Assembly: GCA_905236595.1 (NCBI GenBank)
Contig: CAJORE010000123.1
Span: forward strand, 1 to 6,714
Length of the DNA stretch: 6,714 nucleotides
From: an uncultured Selenomonadaceae bacterium
GTDB lineage: Bacteria > Bacillota > Negativicutes > Selenomonadales > Selenomonadaceae
Reading direction: 5' to 3'
Shown piece by piece: positions 1 through 6,098 of this stretch. Every line of letters begins with the position of its first letter. Positions within the stretch are counted from its first letter, which is position 1. The position numbers and the translations under genes are program-made. The notes below the pieces were generated by a model, which ran no database searches, had not been told where the DNA came from, and saw nothing but the letters and a program-made list of their open reading frames with translations.

Positions 1-28
1 CCACTACGCTTCGTCGTCATTCCTTGTC

Positions 29-49
29 TGCCGAAAAAATCCCTCGGCA
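29..49. other. Weak hairpin at left edge, downstream of the nitroreductase
   Basis: TGCCGA at 29-34 pairs with TCGGCA at 44-49 around a 9-base loop. It lies about 30 bases beyond the nitroreductase stop on the minus strand. The T-run read on the minus strand falls inside the loop and not after the stem, so this is not a classical intrinsic terminator. It may be a weak 3' structure or part of a dispersed repeat cut by the window edge. Bases 1-80 hold no gene that I can support. Confidence 0.3.
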
Positions 50-80
50 ATGGCACGAACTCATTTATGCAGTATTTCCT

Positions 81-683
81 TTATTTTATGTAGGTAACCT
101 CATTGCCTTTATGATCGAACATTTTGCGGTGCGGCTTACCGTCGGGCGTTCCGTCGGGATAGCCGACGATAACCGATCCGTACACACGCTCGTCGTCTTT
201 AAGCCCCCGCTCTTTTAGGTAGGCCAAAATCGCTTCATCCTCATTAAGCCAACGAAGCTGATTCACCCAACAAGTGCCCAAATCCAAATCGTTGGCGGCA
301 ATCATGATGTTTTCGATGGCGCAGGCGACGTCGGCAACATTATTGCCGTAATCTTTTTTGTTGGCGACGATTATTAAAACGGGGGCATGATAAGCGAAAT
401 GATAGCCGCCCTTTTTGGCCTGCATTATCGAACTTTTCAGACTGACGTAAGTATCGTCGTCAGCCTCCATTTTTGCGAAAGCTTCTTCCGCCATACGGGC
501 AAGCTCGTCGATAACCGTCTTGTCGGTCACGACAAAAAAATGATTGCTCTGGCTGTTGCTGCCGCTCGGCGCATAGCGCCCCGCCCGAACCAACTTGTCA
601 ATCAAATCGTCGGCGGGAACTTCCGCCTTGAACCGTCGTGTGCTGCGACGCGTCATTATGGCATCAATGGCTTCCATAGACAT
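81..683 (-). CDS. Nitroreductase-family FMN oxidoreductase
   Basis: This 200-aa protein is a cytoplasmic flavoprotein of the NfsB/FRase-like nitroreductase superfamily. Such enzymes use NAD(P)H to reduce nitroaromatics, quinones or flavins; the physiological substrate here cannot be told. Visible motifs are the N-terminal FMN-phosphate segment TRRSTRRF (residues 11-18), APSGSNSQ (38-45), AYHAPVLIIV (97-106), the mid-domain AIENIMIAANDLDLGTCW (122-139) and the C-terminal GSVIVGYPDG (169-178). Length is normal for the single-domain family. The ATG at 683 has GAGGGAG only 4 bases upstream. A second ATG two codons in (675-677) has 10 bases of spacing, so the real start could be either. The gene follows the DUF4367-like gene by 9 bases and its ribosome binding site overlaps that gene's stop codon, so the two are probably co-transcribed and translationally coupled. 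Family assignment is firm; substrate is unknown. Confidence 0.93.
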   Translation of the reverse strand: MSMEAIDAIMTRRSTRRFKAEVPADDLIDKLVRAGRYAPSGSNSQSNHFFVVTDKTVIDELARMAEEAFAKMEADDDTYVSLKSSIMQAKKGGYHFAYHAPVLIIVANKKDYGNNVADVACAIENIMIAANDLDLGTCWVNQLRWLNEDEAILAYLKERGLKDDERVYGSVIVGYPDGTPDGKPHRKMFDHKGNEVTYIK

Positions 684-687
684 ACAA

Positions 688-694
688 CTCCCTC
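688..694 (-). promoter_or_regulatory. Ribosome binding site of the nitroreductase, overlapping the upstream stop codon
   Basis: The minus strand reads GAGGGAG here. Its 5' GA belongs to the TGA stop of the preceding gene (693-695). The site is 4 bases from the first ATG and 10 from the second. This arrangement is typical of translational coupling. Confidence 0.7.
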
Positions 695-1262
695 AAGTCC
701 CCGTGGTTATGGCATTTTTGTTTACGGGGTAATAATGCACGGATAAATCAAACAAGGCATCTTCCAACAACGTCAAGAACTCCGTGCGCGACAAGCCGGT
801 ACTCAAAACGGAAAACAGGTACCCGCCGGTTTTCCAATGGACGGCATAACTTTTCTCGTCCATTTTGCAGATGTATGCCTCCATGTCGGCGGTTTCTTTC
901 ATGCGCGGCGAAAGATCATACTTAACCCAGTCGTTACTGTAAATCCCGCTTATATCATCCTTGCGATTGGCCGATGCCGCCGCCGTCCGAATTCTCAGCT
1001 CGGTTGTTTCGGCGCTTCCGGTGCGATGATAACTAAGATCCGCCAAGTCGCCGCTTATGACGGACACATAATATAAATCCCAACCGGCTACCCGCGGCAA
1101 ATACAACGGAGCAAACCCCACCGCTTGTTTGGCCTCTTCGTAGGTTTCAAACTCGACAACGGGGTTGGTCATCGTCGCCGATCTTTCCGCATATCCGTAA
1201 GACGGCACGGTCAACCCGACAACCAACGCCATCATTGCTCCGCCTATGGCAATTCGTCGCAT
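693..1262 (-). CDS. Secreted protein with a DUF4367-like domain
   Basis: This is a 189-aa exported protein. The N-terminus MRRIAIGGAMMALVVGLTVPSYGYA has a basic start, a hydrophobic core and a small-residue end, so signal peptidase I cleavage near residue 25 is likely. The rest has the pattern of DUF4367, an uncharacterised Firmicute domain: FAPLYLP (about 50-56), a YYVSV strand, LSYHRTGS followed by a strand LRIRTAA, and a late AVHWKTGGYLFSVLSTGLSRTEFL segment (about 140-163). That family resemblance is by eye and moderate. I chose the ATG at 1260-1262 because AGGAAGGA sits 5 bases upstream and the signal peptide begins there. The reading frame is open 39 codons further, but that stretch has no signal-peptide character and would bury it. 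It is the first gene of a two-gene unit with the nitroreductase. Function is unknown. Extracytoplasmic location is well supported; a link to the nitroreductase reaction is not. Confidence 0.82.
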   Translation of the reverse strand: MRRIAIGGAMMALVVGLTVPSYGYAERSATMTNPVVEFETYEEAKQAVGFAPLYLPRVAGWDLYYVSVISGDLADLSYHRTGSAETTELRIRTAAASANRKDDISGIYSNDWVKYDLSPRMKETADMEAYICKMDEKSYAVHWKTGGYLFSVLSTGLSRTEFLTLLEDALFDLSVHYYPVNKNAITTGT

Positions 1263-1267
1263 TTTCG

Positions 1268-1275
1268 TCCTTCCT
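1268..1275 (-). promoter_or_regulatory. Ribosome binding site that fixes the start of the DUF4367-like gene
   Basis: The minus strand reads AGGAAGGA, followed by 5 bases and the ATG at 1262. It is strong and well spaced, and selects this start over the longer open frame reaching 1379. Confidence 0.75.
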
Positions 1276-1299
1276 TTCACACTTAAATTTTCGGTTTCG

Positions 1300-1328
1300 A
1301 TATTACCACAAAAGCATTGCTTCCGCAA
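1300..1328 (-). promoter_or_regulatory. Candidate sigma-70 type promoter for the DUF4367-nitroreductase unit
   Basis: On the minus strand a -35 TTGCGG (1323-1328) is followed by a 17-base spacer and -10 TAATAT (1300-1305), with an extended -10 TGG just before it. Spacing is ideal, the -10 is good and the -35 matches three of six. The expected leader would be about 30 bases. This is pattern matching only. I see no comparably good plus-strand promoter for the divergent FIST-GGDEF gene in 1263-1515. Confidence 0.45.
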
Positions 1329-1500
1329 GATTGAAGCGTATTTATTGGGGCTTCGTCTGACACTTCCGTCTGTCCCCATGAAGCTCTCGTTATTTTTTTA
1401 TTTCGGCAAAAGGATTTTAACAACCCGTGGAGAATATGGACTTTGAAAATTATCGCCATCGCACGAACAAGGAACGATGTGCGGATTGATCACCCTCACC

Positions 1501-1507
1501 GGGAGAG
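1501..1507 (+). promoter_or_regulatory. Ribosome binding site that decides the start of the FIST-GGDEF gene
   Basis: GGGAGAG lies 8 bases before the ATG at 1516. The upstream in-frame ATG at 1477 has AAGGAA only 2 bases away, too close for efficient initiation, so 1516 is preferred. Confidence 0.6.
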
Positions 1508-1515
1508 AAACTCTG

Positions 1516-3246
1516 ATGAAGCAATTTGTTTACTCCTTTGAACAAGAGGCGGAACTGAGCGGCATATTGGTTGCTTTCAAAAAGGAATGTCCCCAAACTT
1601 TTTCGTCGCTCCTTGTTACCGTCTTTACCCATTGGGATGACGCAAACATTATCGGGCGCCTAACCGAAAAAATCACCGCCGCATTGCCGCAAGCGCAAAT
1701 AGCCGGCATGACAACTTCGGGCGGCATAAACGACGGGCATCTTGAAATGCACCGCACCATAATAACGTTTATGGTGTTTAACGACACATGGCTTAAAGTG
1801 TTCACCTTCGGCGAAGACATTGACCCGGTGGAAACCGGCGATCTGTTCTTGGTCGAGTGTCAGTCCATGAATAATTTGCAGGGCATCGAATTCCTGGCAA
1901 CGCTCCATACATTCAACGTTCAGGCATTCATGAAACGCTTGGACGATCTGCCCAAGCGCGTGGCTGTTTTCGGCGGCGGCGCCGACAATTACGACGCCAA
2001 TCACAACACTTATGTGTTCACCGAAAATACGATTATGAACGCCGGCATGGTCGCCGTTTGCTTTGACAGCAAAACGCTCATTGTCCACGTTCATTCGGGA
2101 TTCGGCTGGAAACCGTTGGGGTCGCCCATGCGCATAACTTCGACCCACGGCAATATGATTGTCCGAGAACTTGACGGACAACCGGCCATTTCCGTCTACG
2201 AGAAATACTTGAAAATATCGGGCAACCAATATTTCCACAAAAACACCTTGGAGTTTCCCTTGCTCTTAGAGCGCAATGGCGCCAGCCTCGCCCGTCTGCC
2301 CGACGATTACATGGAGGATGGCTCGTTGGTCTTTAACGCCGACTGCCACGAAGGGGAGTATGTGCGCTTAGCTTATGGCGATACCGAAGAAATTTTGCGC
2401 CACACGCGCCATATTCAACAAACAATCATCGGCACGTCGCCGGAAGGCGTCTTGGTGTTTAGTTGCGTGACGCGACGCATATTTTTGGGCGACGCAGTAG
2501 ATTTGGAGCTGAAACATTACCACGACATTGCCACAACCGGCGGCGGCTACACCCACGGCGAATTTGACCGTCGCGGCGGCAGAATCCAAATGTTGAACAT
2601 GACTCTCGTCACGGCCAGTTTCCGCGAAGGCGCCGTAACCGAACCGCCGGCCAGTCTGCCCGATACCGACGCGGCGGAGATAAGCGACGCCATGAGTTTG
2701 GCGCAACGCTTGGCCTGCTTTATCACGGTAACAAGCCAAGAACTTGTGCAGGCCAACCACAAATTGAGCGTTTTGGCCAAACACGATGGTTTGACGGATT
2801 TGTTTAACCGCGGCGAGATCGAAGCCCAATTAAAACACCAGCTTGACACTTTTGTGTCGCCGCTGTCCGTCATAATGTTAGACATCGACAATTTCAAGTC
2901 GATTAACGACAATTTCGGTCACGAAATGGGCGATTCGGTGCTAAAGACCGTGGCGCAGTTACTCACCCAAAACATTCGCCAAGTGGATGCGGCTGGGCGT
3001 TGGGGCGGCGAAGAATTTTTAATCGTCCTGCCCGGCAGCGATCTGAAAGCCGCCATTGCCGTCGCCGAACGCATACGCAAAAAATTGGAGGCTACGGAAA
3101 TTTTGCCCGCCAAGCGCAAGGTCACGGCCAGTTTCGGCGCGGCATCGGTAAACGACGGCGAAGAGTATTTGGCATTTTATCAACGAGTCGATGCCAATCT
3201 CTACACCGCCAAACAAACCGGCAAAAACCGGGTGGTAGCCAATTAA
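1516..3246 (+). CDS. FIST-domain sensor diguanylate cyclase (FIST_N-FIST_C-GGDEF)
   Basis: This 576-aa soluble protein probably makes cyclic di-GMP from two GTP in response to a small ligand. FIST_N covers roughly residues 18-200, with the characteristic AGMTTSGGINDG (63-74). FIST_C begins near QPAISVYEKYL (222-232) and includes VFSCVTRR (314-321) and TGGGYTHGEF (341-350). FIST is a predicted sensory module thought to bind small molecules such as amino acids. A likely helical linker (about 385-422) leads into the GGDEF domain: HDGLTDLFNR (423-432), metal-binding Asp in DIDNFKSIND (456-465), inhibitory I-site RQVD (488-491), active site GGEEF (497-501), and the closing YTAKQTGKNRVV. All catalytic and feedback residues expected of an active cyclase are present. 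No signal peptide or membrane span is seen. The gene stands alone, divergent from the DUF4367 unit. An alternative start at 1477 would add 13 residues. Domain calls are firm; ligand and output target are unknown. Confidence 0.95.
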   Translation: MKQFVYSFEQEAELSGILVAFKKECPQTFSSLLVTVFTHWDDANIIGRLTEKITAALPQAQIAGMTTSGGINDGHLEMHRTIITFMVFNDTWLKVFTFGEDIDPVETGDLFLVECQSMNNLQGIEFLATLHTFNVQAFMKRLDDLPKRVAVFGGGADNYDANHNTYVFTENTIMNAGMVAVCFDSKTLIVHVHSGFGWKPLGSPMRITSTHGNMIVRELDGQPAISVYEKYLKISGNQYFHKNTLEFPLLLERNGASLARLPDDYMEDGSLVFNADCHEGEYVRLAYGDTEEILRHTRHIQQTIIGTSPEGVLVFSCVTRRIFLGDAVDLELKHYHDIATTGGGYTHGEFDRRGGRIQMLNMTLVTASFREGAVTEPPASLPDTDAAEISDAMSLAQRLACFITVTSQELVQANHKLSVLAKHDGLTDLFNRGEIEAQLKHQLDTFVSPLSVIMLDIDNFKSINDNFGHEMGDSVLKTVAQLLTQNIRQVDAAGRWGGEEFLIVLPGSDLKAAIAVAERIRKKLEATEILPAKRKVTASFGAASVNDGEEYLAFYQRVDANLYTAKQTGKNRVVAN

Positions 3247-3287
3247 AGGCAAACGACGAAGCACAAACGGTTTTACGGACAACAAAA

Positions 3288-3317
3288 ATCCCGTCCGAAT
3301 TATTGTTCGGACGGGAT
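3288..3317 (-). terminator. Intrinsic terminator of the repeat-protein gene
   Basis: A perfect 12-bp inverted repeat (3288-3299 with 3306-3317, arm ATCCCGTCCGAA) encloses a 6-base loop. Read on the minus strand, it is followed by TTTTGTTGT, the U-rich tract of an intrinsic terminator, and it lies about 40 bases past the stop of the minus-strand gene. On the plus strand the hairpin is not followed by a T-tract, so it is a weaker stop for the convergent FIST-GGDEF transcript, which ends 41 bases upstream. Confidence 0.85.
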
Positions 3318-3356
3318 AACCGTAACGCCAAGCCCGGCATACCAAGCGTTCAAAAA

Positions 3357-4151
3357 TCAATCGTGGTCGTTGTCATCATCGTGATCGTCATAATCGCCGT
3401 GGTCACGATCCATGCCGTGAGCGCCGTCAAAGTTGCCGTGCATATTGTCGCCGCCGCGTTGCTTCATGTGTTTCGCTCCGCCGTCGGCGCGATGTCCGTC
3501 AAAATTGCCGTCGGGGTGGGCGCCGGCCACGCGGCGTTCGCCTTTTTTCGCTATTTGATCTTCGGTGACGCCGAATTCTTTGGCAACATCACGCCATTGG
3601 TTGTTGATTTTCCGTGCGGCAAGGACGGTATCAACATCTTTGCCGGCGGCCTTGCCGATGCGTGCGGCAATTTCAATATCCCGCGGCGCATAACCGGCAT
3701 TTAACAGTTCCTGCACTTTGGCTTCTTTGAGTTCGGTGCGCTTGGCTATGCGTACCGCCGCCACCCGCTCCTGTTCTTTGCGAATATCCTCGCCGGAGAT
3801 GCCAAGTTTTTTGGCAACGTCGCGCCAATCGCTCTTCATGGCCAGAACGGACGCGAAGGATTTGCCGCTCAATTTGGCAAACATTGCCGCTTGGCCAATA
3901 TCGCGGATGTCCGTGTTGTTTTCAATGGCTTTTGCCACTTCGTCTTTCTTAACGCCGTATTCGGCGGCGATGTTGGCGGCAAGTTCATCTTTGTTTATCT
4001 GCGGCATTTGCCGAGCCCCACGCACCGACCCTTTGGCCTGTTCGTTCTGAACGCTGCTTGCGGCATTTACCGTGTAAACGCCGATGCCGCCCGCCAACAT
4101 TACGGCGCCGACGGTGACGCCCGCAATAAATTGCTTGGTTATGTTTTTCAT
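3357..4151 (-). CDS. Exported protein with two tandem approximately 45-residue repeats and a His/Asp-rich tail
   Basis: I do not recognise a named family for this 264-aa protein. It starts with a clear signal peptide: MKNITKQ, then a hydrophobic stretch to VYTVNA, with cleavage probable after residue 30. Two related units follow. In unit 1 (about 80-123) and unit 2 (about 154-200) these landmarks align: RDI at 83 and 157, GK at 96 and 170, VL at 102 and 176, and WRDVAK at 109 and 186. Each unit ends in a GISGEDI or GVTEDQI type segment. A charged, probably helical stretch (about 121-148) joins them. Residues 211-264 contain 8 His and 15 Asp plus many Gly, including two copies of GNFDG (215 and 239); this tail could bind divalent metal ions. 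The ATG at 4151 has AGGAG 6 bases upstream. The gene is monocistronic between a candidate promoter and a terminator. Metal binding is inference; a structural or envelope role is equally possible. Confidence 0.88.
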   Translation of the reverse strand: MKNITKQFIAGVTVGAVMLAGGIGVYTVNAASSVQNEQAKGSVRGARQMPQINKDELAANIAAEYGVKKDEVAKAIENNTDIRDIGQAAMFAKLSGKSFASVLAMKSDWRDVAKKLGISGEDIRKEQERVAAVRIAKRTELKEAKVQELLNAGYAPRDIEIAARIGKAAGKDVDTVLAARKINNQWRDVAKEFGVTEDQIAKKGERRVAGAHPDGNFDGHRADGGAKHMKQRGGDNMHGNFDGAHGMDRDHGDYDDHDDDNDHD

Positions 4152-4157
4152 GTTAAT

Positions 4158-4162
4158 CTCCT
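4158..4162 (-). promoter_or_regulatory. Ribosome binding site of the repeat-protein gene
   Basis: The minus strand reads AGGAG with a 6-base spacer to the ATG at 4151, which supports that start directly ahead of the signal peptide. Confidence 0.65.
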
Positions 4163-4180
4163 GCTTTCCTGTTCCCTAAA

Positions 4181-4225
4181 GTCGGCGGTTCGCGGTTGCC
4201 TTGACAAACCACCGCGACCGTTGGC
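4181..4225. other. Inverted repeat in the leader of the repeat-protein gene
   Basis: TCGCGGT (4190-4196) pairs with ACCGCGA (4211-4217), and CGG (4186-4188) with CCG (4218-4220) across a bulged base. Read as plus-strand RNA, five more pairs including three G-U extend it to 4181/4225. It falls in the presumed 5' leader of the minus-strand gene. It could be an RNA structure or a protein-binding site; no T-tract follows on the minus strand, so it is not a normal terminator. Confidence 0.35.
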
Positions 4226-4243
4226 TGTTATTATGGACGGCAG

Positions 4244-4272
4244 ATATTAAAATAACTTAAACTCAGCATTAA
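4244..4272 (-). promoter_or_regulatory. Candidate promoter of the repeat-protein gene
   Basis: On the minus strand, TTAATG (4267-4272) and TAATAT (4244-4249) are separated by 17 bases in an AT-rich stretch. The -10 is good and the -35 matches three of six consensus bases. It would give a leader of roughly 85 bases containing the inverted repeat at 4181-4225. This is weak, pattern-only evidence. Confidence 0.35.
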
Positions 4273-4400
4273 AAAATTTCTTAGGGAATCTTCCGAAAAC
4301 TCCTTGGCATTAACCGACGATCGCGCCTTCGTTGCGGAAAAATCGGCAACAACCAAAAGCTTTTTTGGAGATACCCAAAATCAAAAGGAGAGTTGTCACA

Positions 4401-4610
4401 ATGAACGAACAAGAATTGGCAAAATTAGTGCAAAGCAAACTTGATGCGGCTTATAAAGCAAGTGAGCATCCGAAAAAATTTTTCATCACCGAAAACGGCC
4501 GCGGCGTTACCGACGGCGGCGATCTTTATAACGCCGTGTTGGACGATGTCATGCGCGTTATGAATAAGGCTTTGACCGATATATTGGCCGAAGTCGTCAA
4601 GAAAAAATAA
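4401..4610 (+). CDS. Small conserved-looking hypothetical protein (69 aa)
   Basis: I do not recognise this protein. It begins MNEQELAKLVQSKLDAAYKA and ends in a helix-like, Lys-terminated segment (ALTDILAEVVKKK), with a Gly-rich middle (ENGRGVTDGGDLYNAV, about 31-46). The composition is soluble and probably helix-turn-helix-like overall in the loose sense of two helices around a turn; there is no signal peptide, membrane span or Cys. The ATG at 4401 is preceded by AAAAGGAG (4383-4390) with a 10-base spacer. The open frame extends 23 codons further to a TTG, but that stretch is basic and unlike the rest, so I exclude it. A strong terminator follows 29 bases after the stop, which supports a real expressed gene. 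It is divergent from the repeat-protein gene and convergent with the acyltransferase gene, so it is probably monocistronic. Function cannot be inferred. Confidence 0.75.
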   Translation: MNEQELAKLVQSKLDAAYKASEHPKKFFITENGRGVTDGGDLYNAVLDDVMRVMNKALTDILAEVVKKK

Positions 4611-4639
4611 TCACGCCTAAATTCCATTCCACCACCGCC

Positions 4640-4672
4640 AAAAATCCCCCGCCTTGAAAGCGGGGGATTTTT
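4640..4672. terminator. Strong bidirectional intrinsic terminator
   Basis: A 13-bp perfect inverted repeat with a GC-rich core (CCCCCGC paired with GCGGGGG) surrounds a 7-base loop CTTGAAA (4653-4659). The right arm runs into a T-tract (4668-4673) and the left arm begins with an A-tract (4640-4644), so it works on both strands. It ends the 69-aa gene on the plus strand (29 bases after its stop) and the acyltransferase operon on the minus strand, where only two bases separate stop codon and hairpin. Confidence 0.93.
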
Positions 4673-4674
4673 TA

Positions 4675-5556
4675 TCACTCTTCCAAATGCCACTCTTCGC
4701 GAATGGACTTCCAGCGATCGTGTATCCAGAACCAATCTTCGGGATATTGGCGAACGTGGGCTTCGATAACGGCATTTACTTCTTGCGTTGTCCGCCTTAT
4801 GTCCGCTTTTTTGTCTTTGGTTTTGGTAACGTATAACGGCGGATGTATAATGGCCTCATGCCGACCGTCGGCACGACGGTGCAAAAACAACGGCACGATC
4901 GGCGCATCGTTGTAGCGGGCAAACGCCGCCGGCCCTGTGACGCAATTTGTCGGTCGTCCCAGAAAATCTATTATTATGCCGTCGTGTATATCCGGATCCT
5001 GGTCGATCAACAAACCGATTGCCCACCCCTCTTTCAACATATTGAACATCTCACGCACACCTTTTTGATAGGTAACGTGCATATCCATAAGTTCCCGATA
5101 CTCGGTGATAAATCGGTCGGCGCCCGCCGATTTTTGCTTTTTGCCGACGGCGACCGTCCTAATGTTCAAACTCGCCAACGCCGCGCCCAACAATTCCCAG
5201 TTGCCGCTGTGACTTGTCACCGCGACGCCGCCTTTGCCCTCATAGCGCATCGACGCAGGAATATTCTCCGCTCCGGTGAATATAATGTAATCGGCAAGAT
5301 GTTTTTTCATAACGGGGAAACGCAAAACTTCCACCGCCATAATACCGAAACGCGTCACGCTTTGCTTGGCAATGCGCCGTGCTTCGCCGTCGTCAACGCC
5401 AAGGCACCGCACTATGTTTTTGTGCGCCATCACCTTGCGCCGTTTGGGCAACACTATCCAAAACAATTCACCCAAGACTACGCCGATAAATTCCGCCAAC
5501 CGGCGGGGCAACAAACAAAAAATCCGGCTGAAAAATTTCGCCACATAATAAGTCAT
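4675..5556 (-). CDS. LpxL/HtrB-family lipid acyltransferase
   Basis: This 293-aa protein belongs to the lipid A late acyltransferase (LpxL/HtrB/WaaM) family. These enzymes act at the inner face of the inner membrane and move an acyl chain from acyl-ACP onto a Kdo-lipid A precursor; some relatives acylate other lipids. Seen here are the catalytic HX4E motif HSGNWE (His116, Glu121), LLIDQDPD (182-189), FLGRPTNCVTGPAAFA (198-213), and the C-terminal PEDWFWIHDRWK (272-283), all in family order and at normal total length. The N-terminus has a hydrophobic segment (about 21-37), consistent with membrane attachment. I chose the ATG at 5556. The frame is open to a TTG at 5577, one base after the upstream stop, but neither has a strong ribosome binding site. 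It is the last gene of the alr operon and ends at a terminator. Its presence implies an outer membrane. The exact acyl acceptor is not determinable, so I give no symbol. Confidence 0.93.
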   Translation of the reverse strand: MTYYVAKFFSRIFCLLPRRLAEFIGVVLGELFWIVLPKRRKVMAHKNIVRCLGVDDGEARRIAKQSVTRFGIMAVEVLRFPVMKKHLADYIIFTGAENIPASMRYEGKGGVAVTSHSGNWELLGAALASLNIRTVAVGKKQKSAGADRFITEYRELMDMHVTYQKGVREMFNMLKEGWAIGLLIDQDPDIHDGIIIDFLGRPTNCVTGPAAFARYNDAPIVPLFLHRRADGRHEAIIHPPLYVTKTKDKKADIRRTTQEVNAVIEAHVRQYPEDWFWIHDRWKSIREEWHLEE

Positions 5557-5578
5557 AACAACACCAAAAAATCGCAAA

Positions 5579-6097
5579 TCAAGTGACTTGCCGCCGCCAA
5601 TACTCGGTATCCTCTTTTGACAGGGGCAAATCTATCGTATCGCCGTTGTCGTAATAGTAACGAAAGCGAATCGACTCCGCTTTGCGAATCGCCGCCAAAC
5701 TTGAGCGCGGCAATTCGACAAACAATTTGTTTTCGTTTTGGAACCGATACTCGCCGTCATCCGCCCGCGACGCCCCCCGGCTGTCCGCACCGAACAAACC
5801 GAACAAGTCAACGGGCGGCGAAGTTTGCTTGACAGCGGCCTGCATCTCCCACGGCGCACCGTCCGTATACAAAATAGCTCGCGGCAAAAGCTTTTCGCGT
5901 CCGAAACGATAATCCCACAGCGTAAAGACAGCTCCCTCCAACTTGCCGTCCTCCGTATACGACGAACGAAAATCAATGTGGCAATACGCCGAAAGATGCG
6001 CTGCGGTACGATTGTCGTAATGCCATGTGTAAGAAATGCCGAAGGCGCCCAAAAGAACCATCATCGCCCCAAAGAACGTAACAAAATTTTTCATCAT
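5579..6097 (-). CDS. Membrane-anchored or secreted protein of unknown function
   Basis: I do not recognise this 172-aa protein. Residues 1-24 (MMKNFVTFFGAMMVLLGAFGISYT) form a hydrophobic helix with one Lys ahead of it, so it is a signal peptide or an uncleaved membrane anchor. There is no obvious cleavage site and no lipobox Cys. The remaining part looks like an extracytoplasmic beta-rich domain, with alternating strands such as FRSSYTEDG, AVFTLWDYRF, NKLFVELP and SIRFRYYYDNGDTIDLPL, and a terminal EDTEYWRRQ. The start is one base after the alr stop (TAG, one base, ATG). A second ATG follows at once, and the only binding-site-like element is TTAGG overlapping that junction, so expression probably depends on coupling to alr. 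It is the middle gene of an envelope operon. A cell-envelope role is inferred only from position. Confidence 0.85.
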   Translation of the reverse strand: MMKNFVTFFGAMMVLLGAFGISYTWHYDNRTAAHLSAYCHIDFRSSYTEDGKLEGAVFTLWDYRFGREKLLPRAILYTDGAPWEMQAAVKQTSPPVDLFGLFGADSRGASRADDGEYRFQNENKLFVELPRSSLAAIRKAESIRFRYYYDNGDTIDLPLSKEDTEYWRRQVT

Positions 6098-6098
6098 C

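Noticed and set aside
1477..1515. Longer start for the FIST-GGDEF protein
   Set aside because: The ribosome binding site is only about 2 bases from this ATG, and the extra 13 residues are not part of FIST. The ATG at 1516 has better spacing. It is not fully excluded.
1385..1515. Cyclic di-GMP riboswitch ahead of the cyclase gene
   Set aside because: The leader was examined for the conserved GEMM core and none was found.
1660..2238. 192-codon minus-strand open frame inside the FIST domains
   Set aside because: It lies entirely within the well-supported FIST coding region on the other strand and shows no domain or ribosome binding site.
3000..3704. 234-codon plus-strand open frame spanning the FIST-GGDEF end and the repeat-protein gene
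   Set aside because: It crosses two real genes and a terminator, and its valine/isoleucine-rich part is simply the His/Asp tail codons read backwards.
4201..4234. Plus-strand promoter with TTGACA and TGTTATTAT
   Set aside because: Both hexamers are good, but the spacer is 22 bases, too long for a normal sigma-70 promoter. They would also give a very long leader for the 69-aa gene.
4843..5586. 247-codon plus-strand open frame opposite the acyltransferase
   Set aside because: The minus strand encodes a protein with every LpxL/HtrB motif. The antisense translation is rich in His, Arg and Gln with no recognisable domain, as expected of a shadow frame.
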